From Gammaproteobacteria bacterium (GTDB lineage Bacteria > Pseudomonadota > Gammaproteobacteria > Steroidobacterales > Steroidobacteraceae): a stretch of DNA of 64,000 nt. The stretch is from positions 62,001 through 126,000 of the forward strand of contig JAGWWY010000005.1 in NCBI GenBank assembly GCA_018970145.1, written 5' to 3'. Below, one piece after another: positions 55,693-62,639 of the stretch (the first letter of the stretch is position 1; every line of letters begins with the position of its first letter). The notes under the pieces are model-generated. The model saw only the letters and a program-made list of their open reading frames with translations, was not told where the DNA came from and did not search any database. Both the position numbers and the translations under genes were made by a program.

Positions 55693-56157
55693 TCAGCGCT
55701 GCACGCCGCGACGCAGATTTTTAGTACGCGCGATAGTGGCTTCGATGCGCTCACGCAGCTTGTTGTCGAACGTCAACGCCTCTTTGATGCGAGAGACTTC
55801 TTCCAGCATTTTTTCGGCCTGGTCGTACGCCTCTGCAAGCTTCGCCTGACGCTGCTCGAAACTCTCAACTAAAGCATCTGCCTTAGCGAGCGTGTCTTGC
55901 AGCGCCACCACCTTGGTGTCCTCAGCAGTCGACGTATCCGGGGTCTGACCAACGAACACCTCGTTAGGAACGACCGTTGGTATTGCGCCCACGTGGACTT
56001 GGTTCTTGTGGACTTCGACCTCGGCGCGGCTCACCGCACTCTCGGAGACCGCAGAGTTCACGAACTCATTCATACGCTGCGGCGCACTGGTAGCCGATTT
56101 CAAAATTCCGGATTCATCCGGATGGAAGTGGTCATCAGGATGTTTTTTATCACTCAT
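55693..56157 (-). CDS. Small soluble coiled-coil protein, unknown function
   Basis: 154 residues from ATG 56157 (MSDKKHPDDHFHPDE); the frame open to 56286 is the SPOR gene shadow. The N terminus is charged with several His. The C half (about 80-147) is a predicted coiled coil with heptad-like repeats, ending basic (ARTKNLRRGVQR). No membrane segment or signal peptide is present. It follows the SPOR gene after 5 bases, so it is in the same operon. Function unknown. Confidence 0.75.
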   Translation of the reverse strand: MSDKKHPDDHFHPDESGILKSATSAPQRMNEFVNSAVSESAVSRAEVEVHKNQVHVGAIPTVVPNEVFVGQTPDTSTAEDTKVVALQDTLAKADALVESFEQRQAKLAEAYDQAEKMLEEVSRIKEALTFDNKLRERIEATIARTKNLRRGVQR

Positions 56158-56162
56158 CGGAA

Positions 56163-57197
56163 TCACCCTTTTTTGGTGTTCTGCACAATCGACGGATTCA
56201 CGCGACAGGGACCGATGCCCCAAATCTGACTCAAGTGACGCTCGGCGTCCGCCGTGCCCTCGAAGGGTCCAACTTGCAAACGCCACTTATCCTGCTCACG
56301 CAGCACGCGCGTCGGCACGGTTCGCCCCAAGCGCTCGCGGACAATATCCAGGGTCGCCTCGTCCGAATATACCCCGCAATCATAAACTCGCAGACGCTTA
56401 TCTTCGGTGAGCTGGCTTTGGGCGAACCACCCGCCAGCGATCAGCAAGACCACAATCACGAGCATCGTGACCGCCCGACCGTAGAGCGCCCACCACGGAC
56501 GGTGCGTTGCGTCAAAGCCCCGCTCACGAGCGCGCTCGGCTGCCAAGGCCGTTAGTACATCGTCTCGCTCTGCGACATCCCGCTCGATCGAGACGCCAGC
56601 TGCAGATTTGGCCGCAGATTTGGCCGCAGATTTGGGCGTGGCCGCCGCCTCGGACGCTGGCTCTGGCGCCGGCTCGAGCGCGAACTCGGGCGTCTGTCGG
56701 GTGACGGCGCTGTCGATCGGCGCAGTCCCCTCGATCCACCACGTCGGACTGCCTTGGACCAAGCGCTGTAAAGCCTCGGCGAGCACTCGCTCGCTCTCGG
56801 CTTTGAGGAAGTAAACGGTGCGGAATGTCGATCCGCGCAGAGCGCGGCTGAGTCGTTGCAGCGCCAATAATTCCGACTCATCGAGTTGCTCGGCGCCATC
56901 GATCAACAGCAGCCGCGGCGCCTCATCGACGCGTGCTGCCGTCAACTGATCCACAGGTACGTCTGCCAGTAATTTATTTGCTGCGTGTATCGCGGCGTCT
57001 ACATCGCCCCTCTGATAAAACTCGACTCTCGCACCAAGCTCACGCAATCGTCGAATTAGCTCACGCGAGACTTGCGACAACGACGCCGTCGCGGCGGCTG
57101 CCAACACGACACTGTCGATGTCGCCTGCACGCAGTGCCGCCTCCACCTCGTCTGCAGCGCTATTGCCGTACCAATTTGGGAATTTGTTCTTGCTCAT
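56163..57197 (-). CDS. DamX-like SPOR-domain protein
   Basis: A 344-residue membrane protein. Residues 10-160 look like an ATPase-derived domain with a Walker-B-like stretch (RLLLIDGAEQLDESELL, about 95-112) but no Walker A. A low-complexity linker (about 170-205, including AAKSAAKSAA) precedes one membrane helix (242-259). The C terminus (268-335) is a SPOR domain that would bind denuded peptidoglycan in the periplasm. This order matches DamX of E. coli. The start overlaps the flhB stop (ATGA), so it belongs to the flagellar operon. Division or flagellar role is open. Confidence 0.8.
   Translation of the reverse strand: MSKNKFPNWYGNSAADEVEAALRAGDIDSVVLAAAATASLSQVSRELIRRLRELGARVEFYQRGDVDAAIHAANKLLADVPVDQLTAARVDEAPRLLLIDGAEQLDESELLALQRLSRALRGSTFRTVYFLKAESERVLAEALQRLVQGSPTWWIEGTAPIDSAVTRQTPEFALEPAPEPASEAAATPKSAAKSAAKSAAGVSIERDVAERDDVLTALAAERARERGFDATHRPWWALYGRAVTMLVIVVLLIAGGWFAQSQLTEDKRLRVYDCGVYSDEATLDIVRERLGRTVPTRVLREQDKWRLQVGPFEGTADAERHLSQIWGIGPCRVNPSIVQNTKKG
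56602..56637. repeat. Three 12-base tandem repeats in the DamX-like gene
   Basis: GCAGATTTGGCC occurs three times in tandem, the last copy with the final two bases changed, and encodes the KSAAKSAAKSAA linker. Twelve bases keep the frame. Confidence 0.9.
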
Positions 57198-58351
57198 TTT
57201 TTCTCGTCTGTTGAACGCCGACCGTTTTCGTCATAGCGGAAATCATCTGGTACCTCCGGAGCAGTGAACTCCGGTCGCTGCAGATCGGCCGATAGCGCGC
57301 TCAAGCGGAAAACATACGCGAGCACTGCCGCCACGGCTCGGTAGAGCCCCTCGGGAATCGGATCGTTTATCTCAGTCGTGTAATAGAGCGCGCGAGCAAG
57401 CGGCGGTGCGGATACCTCGGGCACGCCCGCTGCAGCGGCACGCTCCTTGATCGCTCGGGCGACTTCACCTTTTCCTTTGGCGAGGACGATCGGCACACTG
57501 CTCTGCTCTTCGTCGTATTCAAGTGCAACGGCAAACTCGCTCGGGTTCACGATCACGACATCAGCCTGCTTAACCTTGTCGAGCATTCGGCCACGACTGA
57601 GCTCGCGTTGCTTGCGACGAATCTGTTGTTTGACCTCAGGACGGCCCTCGATATCCTTCATCTCGTCGCGAATCTCCTGCTTGGTCATACGCAGGCGACG
57701 CAGGTAGTTCCAGCGCTGATACGGCACATCCAGAATCGCTATTGCAGCGACGACCGCGGAAACGAGGGTGAAAATCGTCAGCGCAAGCGATGCGCCGTGA
57801 ACCATCATCGGTTCGAGTGCATCTCGCGACATCGAAACGATCTCCTCACGGCGTTGCCACAGCAGCAACGTCAGCACACCTGCGATTCCGATGAACTTGA
57901 GCAGATTACGCAGCACGCCCATCAATGCCTGCGTTCCGAACATCCGCTTCAGTCCATTCAAAGGATTGAGTTTCGAGCCCTTTGGCGCAGCGGCCTTCCC
58001 GGAAAATTGGAAGCCTCCGTTGACCGATGCCGCCAGCAAAGCCACCACGACCGCGACGAGGAACAACCATCTGACTGACCATAGACCATCGAAGATGGAC
58101 ATGCCGAGTGTCATCGGCAAATCCTGGACATCATCGATTTGGCCACGCGTGAAACTGAAGCTCTCTTTCATCTGACCGGCGATGTCGCCGACGATATCGC
58201 CACCGATGAACATCAGCATGGCACACAGCGCCATCACGACCATCGCACCACCAAAATCAGGTGATCGCGGTAACTCGCCTCGCTCGCGCGCCTGCTGCAA
58301 GCGTTTCGCAGTTGGCTCTTCTGTTTTTTCTTGGCCTTGATCCTCTGCCAT
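57194..58351 (-). CDS. flhB: Flagellar export switch protein FlhB with NPSE cleavage site
   Basis: Membrane part of the export gate (385 residues) that switches substrate specificity. Four helices lie between about 30 and 210, and the linker and cytoplasmic domain follow. The usual self-cleaving NPTH motif is NPSE at 269-272 (VIVNPSEFAVALEY). The positions are the same as in Salmonella FlhB. Asn and Pro are kept, Thr is Ser and His is Glu. The frame is otherwise intact. It follows fliR by 4 bases and overlaps the next gene by 4 bases. Confidence 0.94.
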   Translation of the reverse strand: MAEDQGQEKTEEPTAKRLQQARERGELPRSPDFGGAMVVMALCAMLMFIGGDIVGDIAGQMKESFSFTRGQIDDVQDLPMTLGMSIFDGLWSVRWLFLVAVVVALLAASVNGGFQFSGKAAAPKGSKLNPLNGLKRMFGTQALMGVLRNLLKFIGIAGVLTLLLWQRREEIVSMSRDALEPMMVHGASLALTIFTLVSAVVAAIAILDVPYQRWNYLRRLRMTKQEIRDEMKDIEGRPEVKQQIRRKQRELSRGRMLDKVKQADVVIVNPSEFAVALEYDEEQSSVPIVLAKGKGEVARAIKERAAAAGVPEVSAPPLARALYYTTEINDPIPEGLYRAVAAVLAYVFRLSALSADLQRPEFTAPEVPDDFRYDENGRRSTDEKK

Positions 58352-58355
58352 GTCG

Positions 58356-59132
58356 CTACCCCTGTCCCAGCAGTCGGGTACGGATATAGCCCTCGGCCAA
58401 TCCCCAAAGCTCGGTCATCCGCTCGCCGATGACCGGCATCAGCACAAACAACAAGGCGAAGCCCACGATCAAACTCACCGCAAATCCCACAGCGAAGACA
58501 TTCAAAGACGGAGTTGCGCGCGACAAGGCGCCCACACCGATATTGACAGCCAAAAGAGCCAAGAGCAGTGGCGCAGCGAGCAAGGCAGCCCCTCGGAAAA
58601 TAATGCCCGAGAAATCAAGCCACGCCTGGACGTCGAGCAAACTGAAGCTCCCGGGCGGCAAAGCGCGAATGCTTTCGGTCAGCATGCTGATGATGACGGT
58701 GTGGCCATCAGCTGTGATGAAAATCAGCAACGCGATCAGGTTCAAGAACTGCGACAGCACTGGTGTCGAGCCGATCGACGGATCAAATGACTGCGCGAAA
58801 CCGATACCGACGGACATCGAGATTTGCTCGCCCGCCAGAACGACCGCAGCCGACACAAATTGCAACACCAAGCCGATCGAGACGCCGATCAAGGCCTCAC
58901 TCAGCAGGGTGAGCAAATTAGGCTCGCCGAACGGTAGCTGCGGTGCACCGGTCGAAATCGGCATGGCAGGCAGCATCAACACACACAGCGCTGCCGCATA
59001 GATCACACGAATACGCGTGCTGCCGGCAATTTGCGTGAATAACGGTGCGGTGAGAAAAAACGCCGTCACGCGGGTGAAGGGCAGCAGGAGCGACTCCATC
59101 CAGCTGAGCACGAATTGACCGAGCTCAAGCAC
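58356..59132 (-). CDS. fliR: Flagellar export protein FliR
   Basis: Export-gate core subunit (258 residues from GTG 59132) that forms the channel with FliP and FliQ. About six membrane helices are evident, with LGQFVLSWMESLLLPFTRVTA first. The GTG has a GGGGGA site eight bases upstream and starts just after fliQ. A TTG at 59165 would extend it by 11 residues and overlap fliQ by 29 bases. Either is possible; the GTG is favoured by the ribosome site. Confidence 0.93.
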   Translation of the reverse strand: MLELGQFVLSWMESLLLPFTRVTAFFLTAPLFTQIAGSTRIRVIYAAALCVLMLPAMPISTGAPQLPFGEPNLLTLLSEALIGVSIGLVLQFVSAAVVLAGEQISMSVGIGFAQSFDPSIGSTPVLSQFLNLIALLIFITADGHTVIISMLTESIRALPPGSFSLLDVQAWLDFSGIIFRGAALLAAPLLLALLAVNIGVGALSRATPSLNVFAVGFAVSLIVGFALLFVLMPVIGERMTELWGLAEGYIRTRLLGQG

Positions 59133-59136
59133 GACA

Positions 59137-59406
59137 TCATCCCCCGATGTCCGGTATTCGCTCAAATATTCGGCGGGTGAAATCCACCAGCAGCTGCAGC
59201 TGCCAACCGCCGAGGGCCGCGATCAGCAAGGTAACAGCGATCAGTTTCGGCAGAAAACTCAAGGTCATCTCGTTGATCGAGGTGGCGGCCTGGAAAATAC
59301 CGACGACGACACCCACGACTAACACCAATAACAAAATTGGCCCGGCAACAATCGCGCCGAGCCAAATGGCTTCACGAGCCAGATCGATCACTTGAGTGTC
59401 GTTCAT
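59137..59406 (-). CDS. fliQ: Flagellar export protein FliQ
   Basis: Small export-gate subunit with two membrane helices, 89 residues from ATG 59406, the usual size. The stretch [20 protein letters not shown] and [18 protein letters not shown] are typical. The frame open to 59457 extends into fliP and is not chosen. Its start overlaps the fliP stop (ATGA). Confidence 0.95.
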   Translation of the reverse strand: MNDTQVIDLAREAIWLGAIVAGPILLLVLVVGVVVGIFQAATSINEMTLSFLPKLIAVTLLIAALGGWQLQLLVDFTRRIFERIPDIGG

Positions 59407-60167
59407 GATCCGGGCGCTCCGAAGCTTGCAGCCAGTGAACCGACTATCAAAGCCCAACCGTCAACCAATACGAACAACAAAAGTTTGAAGGGCAAGCTGA
59501 TCATGATCGGTGAGACCATCATCATGCCCATCGCCATCAAGACGCTGGCGACGATAAGGTCGATGACCAGGAACGGGATGAAGATCAGAAAACCAATAGT
59601 GAATGCCGTGCGCAGTTCACTCGTGATGAACGCCGGTAACAACACGTGCAGCGGTGTTGCGAGCGGCTCCTGCACCGAGCCGATTTTTCCAAGATCCATG
59701 AAGAGCTTGAGATCCGATTCGCGCGTCTGCGCCAACATGAATCGCTTCATCGGGACGATACCGCGATCGAGCGCTTCCTCGAACGGGATCTTATCCTCGA
59801 CATAAGGTGTCAAAGCGACCCGCTGCACCTCATCGAAGGTCGGAGCCATGACGAAAAACGTAATGAACAGTGCAAGACCAACGATCACTTGGTTGGGCGG
59901 TGTCGATGCCGTACCCATCGCCTGACGAAGCAAGCCGAGTACGATGACCACTCGAGTAAAAGCCGTCATCGACAAAACGATCGCAGGCAACAGCGTCAAT
60001 AGCGTCACGAGACCCAAAGCCTGCAGGGTCAGACTGTAGGCCTGACCGCCACCGGCGACCGGTGCGGTCCGCAACACTTCGATCGATGCGGCGTCCTGAG
60101 CTAACGCGAGCGGCATCATGCACAGGAACAGCACGAGACCGGTCAACGCCGAGACATTACGCTTCAA
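59403..60167 (-). CDS. fliP: Flagellar export protein FliP
   Basis: Core channel subunit, 254 residues, with a cleavable signal peptide (1-23, [14 protein letters not shown]). Signature stretches [19 protein letters not shown] and [20 protein letters not shown]-like helices, with a conserved cytoplasmic loop, are present. The start is TTG, overlapping the fliO stop (TTGA). Order fliO-fliP-fliQ-fliR is standard. Confidence 0.95.
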   Translation of the reverse strand: MKRNVSALTGLVLFLCMMPLALAQDAASIEVLRTAPVAGGGQAYSLTLQALGLVTLLTLLPAIVLSMTAFTRVVIVLGLLRQAMGTASTPPNQVIVGLALFITFFVMAPTFDEVQRVALTPYVEDKIPFEEALDRGIVPMKRFMLAQTRESDLKLFMDLGKIGSVQEPLATPLHVLLPAFITSELRTAFTIGFLIFIPFLVIDLIVASVLMAMGMMMVSPIMISLPFKLLLFVLVDGWALIVGSLAASFGAPGS

Positions 60168-60469
60168 GATCGCGACTCCAATTCAGCACGAAACTTGTCC
60201 GCCTCGTTTTCCGCGAGGTGACGTGCAGTGTCTGCCGGAGCCGCTCCCAAACGAGTGATGGCGTGCGGCGTGATACCGAGCAAAACGTCTTCGTTGCCGA
60301 AGCGAACAACGAGCAACTTCTCACGGGTGCCGACGCTCAGATGCGAAACGACCTTCAAACGTGAGGGGACACCGACACCTGGCACGTTGAAGCGGCGCAG
60401 CGCCCAAATCGCCAATGCCAAAAGTGCGGCCACCAGAATGATGGCCGAGATGTAGCGAACCGGATCCAT
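60164..60469 (-). CDS. fliO: Flagellar export protein FliO
   Basis: A 101-residue single-span protein that helps assemble FliP. The membrane helix (about 7-25, [18 protein letters not shown]) is followed by [21 protein letters not shown], a recognisable FliO motif. It follows fliN by 6 bases. Confidence 0.9.
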   Translation of the reverse strand: MDPVRYISAIILVAALLALAIWALRRFNVPGVGVPSRLKVVSHLSVGTREKLLVVRFGNEDVLLGITPHAITRLGAAPADTARHLAENEADKFRAELESRS

Positions 60470-60475
60470 GTGAGA

Positions 60476-60787
60476 TCAAAGATGTTTGACGCGATCTTCA
60501 GGGTCGACAACCTGAGTCAACCGAATTCCGTAACGCTCATTGACGAGAACCACTTCACCGCGTGCAATCACCGTATTATTCACACAGACATCGAGTGGTT
60601 CACCGGCGACGCGATCGAGCTCGACAACGCTACCTTGACCCAGACGCAGAAGGTCACGGATCCGCAGTGAGGAGCGACCGACTTCGACCGAGATGCTGAC
60701 GGCCACATTTTGGATGAGATCGAGCTGCATCGCGGCCTCGCCCTCACCGTTCGCTTTCGCGATGGTTCCCATGGATATGTCGCTCAT
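60476..60787 (-). CDS. fliN: Flagellar motor switch protein FliN
   Basis: C-ring protein of 103 residues. The SpoA domain holds LDLIQNVAVSISVEVGRSSL and RGEVVLVNERYGIRLTQVV. The short N-terminal region precedes it. The start overlaps the fliM stop by four bases. Confidence 0.95.
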   Translation of the reverse strand: MSDISMGTIAKANGEGEAAMQLDLIQNVAVSISVEVGRSSLRIRDLLRLGQGSVVELDRVAGEPLDVCVNNTVIARGEVVLVNERYGIRLTQVVDPEDRVKHL

Positions 60788-61902
60788 GCTGCTGATGCTC
60801 CTGCTGACTTGGCCGACCTGCCTGCCGACCGTCTACGAGATGATGACGAGTTTTCGGAATCGTGCGAGTGTTCACCGACCGGCTCGATGGCCAACATCGA
60901 GGATGATTCGACCGGTTGAACGACCTGTGTAATCCGTACGGCAACGGCGTTGTTGGCCGTACCGTACTCTGCATCAAACAGGTGGGTTGACTGTACCAAC
61001 ACCTTGACCGACTCAGGCGGCTTGAACCAGATCGTGTCACCGGGCTGGATCGACGCCAGATCGGCGGCGGAGACTCGCAGCGTCGCGAGTTGCGCGGTCA
61101 ACTCAAGCTCCGTATCCGTTAAGGCGTCTTGGAGCTGATTGGCCCAACGCACGGCGAGCTTCTCGTCACGCTCGCCAGACTGCAGTCGTCCGCGCAATAA
61201 CAGACGGATCGGTTTCAGAGCCGAAAAGGGATACATGATCGAGATCACGCCATGCACACCCGCACCGAGCTCAATATTGAAACGGGAGACGACGACGGTC
61301 TCTTTCTCTTCGCCCACTTGCGCAAACGCCGGATTGATTTCACGGCTGACATATTCGGTGCCGAGGCTGTAAACAGGCGCCCAAGCTTCGCGTAGATTTT
61401 CGAAGACCGTATCGAGCAACAACTGGATGATGCGCTCCTCGGTTGGCGTGAAACCGCGTTGCGCGGAGGTCTCGATCGAGCCTGAACCACGACCACCGAA
61501 AAAACTGTCGACCGCGCCGTAAACCACCGAAGGCTCGATCGTGACGAGGCCGTAGCCGCGCAGTGGCGGGTAGCGCACGATATTCACACTGCAGGGCGAC
61601 GGGACGCTCTGGATGTACGCACCGAAAGTCGTCACTTCGAAAGGGTTGATCGAGACTTTGACGGCTTGACGCAGCAGGTTCAGCAGCCCACCACGAAGTT
61701 GCCGGGCAAACCGATCGTTGATCATCTCGATCGCCGCCAACTGCGAGCGTGACGTGGTATCCGTCGAGACTAGGCTGTAGGCCTGCACCGACGGCGGCGT
61801 GGACACGGCGGCCTCCGGGGAGACATCCACCTCGCCGCTTGCCATTGCGTCGACGAGTGCCTGCACCTCATCGCTCGTCAGTACTTGACCTGAGTTAGAC
61901 AT
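60784..61902 (-). CDS. fliM: Flagellar motor switch protein FliM
   Basis: C-ring component (372 residues) that binds CheY-P. The N-terminal LTSDEVQALVDAMASGE matches the CheY-binding segment loosely. The middle domain has NRFARQLRGGLLNLLRQAVKVS-like residues and the GRGSGSIETSAQRGFTPTEERII loop. A SpoA domain (about 245-320) and a serine-, arginine-rich tail (340-372) end the protein; the tail is longer than in E. coli. Confidence 0.94.
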   Translation of the reverse strand: MSNSGQVLTSDEVQALVDAMASGEVDVSPEAAVSTPPSVQAYSLVSTDTTSRSQLAAIEMINDRFARQLRGGLLNLLRQAVKVSINPFEVTTFGAYIQSVPSPCSVNIVRYPPLRGYGLVTIEPSVVYGAVDSFFGGRGSGSIETSAQRGFTPTEERIIQLLLDTVFENLREAWAPVYSLGTEYVSREINPAFAQVGEEKETVVVSRFNIELGAGVHGVISIMYPFSALKPIRLLLRGRLQSGERDEKLAVRWANQLQDALTDTELELTAQLATLRVSAADLASIQPGDTIWFKPPESVKVLVQSTHLFDAEYGTANNAVAVRITQVVQPVESSSMLAIEPVGEHSHDSENSSSSRRRSAGRSAKSAGASAA

Positions 61903-61941
61903 GTCGTTCTTTGATTTCTTCGTTCGTGGTCGAGCGATGCG

Positions 61942-62613
61942 TTATTGGAAAACGAAGTGCGTGAACATCACTTCTTCGATACCGCCAAAGTCCTCGTTAC
62001 GAATCAGCACGTCGTTCATCGCATCGCGCAGCGCCGCTGCCAAGCGGGCACGACCATCCGCCGATACCATTTCCTCTTCGCTGTATTGCCCTGCCGTACC
62101 GATGATTGCCGCCTCGATGGCAATCTGGTGGGTCGTGACGCGCTCGACGATCTTTTCACCGTAGAACGTCTTATACGCAAGACGAAACTGGACGAACTTG
62201 CGCGAGTTCGGCACGTTCAAAGTAAAATCTCGCTCAATCGGCTTGTAAGTCGCTGCAAAACGCTCGCCTTCGGGAATTTCCTTGGTCTGCAATTGCGGAC
62301 CATCCGGAACCTGCGGGCCTGCGGCACCACCTTCAGCTCCGTGCTCGCCTTCGGCCGCATGGCCATCGGCCGCATGGCCATCGGCCGCGTGGCCGTCTGC
62401 GCCGTGTTCGGCACCGGCTGCTGCTGCCGGCTTCGGGTCGAAGAAACCGGTGAGGAACAACGTCGCTCCGACAGATCCACCGACCAGTACCAGTACGCCA
62501 ACCACCACCATGATGATGAGCAGCAGTTTGGATTTCTTCTTCGGTGCGCCCTCTTCGCCTTCGGCGGGAGCCGCATCCGGAGCCTTCTTTTTGTCGTCTT
62601 TCTTGTCAGCCAT
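61942..62613 (-). CDS. fliL: Flagellar basal-body-associated protein FliL with His-repeat linker
   Basis: Stator-associated protein, 223 residues, longer than the usual 150-180. A charged N-terminal tail leads to a membrane helix (about 30-50). A low-complexity linker (about 66-98) then contains His70, 75, 80, 85 and 91 in a five-residue repeat (HGADG, HAADG, HAADG, HAAEG). The periplasmic FliL domain follows (about 110-223, ending VMFTHFVFQ). The linker is encoded by a 15-base tandem repeat. It lies 39 bases upstream of fliM. Confidence 0.9.
   Translation of the reverse strand: MADKKDDKKKAPDAAPAEGEEGAPKKKSKLLLIIMVVVGVLVLVGGSVGATLFLTGFFDPKPAAAAGAEHGADGHAADGHAADGHAAEGEHGAEGGAAGPQVPDGPQLQTKEIPEGERFAATYKPIERDFTLNVPNSRKFVQFRLAYKTFYGEKIVERVTTHQIAIEAAIIGTAGQYSEEEMVSADGRARLAAALRDAMNDVLIRNEDFGGIEEVMFTHFVFQ
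62351..62395. repeat. 15-base tandem repeat in fliL
   Basis: TCGGCCGCATGGCCA occurs twice identically and once with two changes, followed by a more diverged fourth unit. It encodes the His-Ala-Ala-Asp-Gly repeats and keeps frame. Confidence 0.9.
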
Positions 62614-62639
62614 AGTGCTACACCAGAATAATCAAAACG

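Noticed and set aside
56602-56637. Short tandem repeats as a possible CRISPR
   Set aside because: Units are 12 bases without spacers and code for an Ala/Ser/Lys linker.
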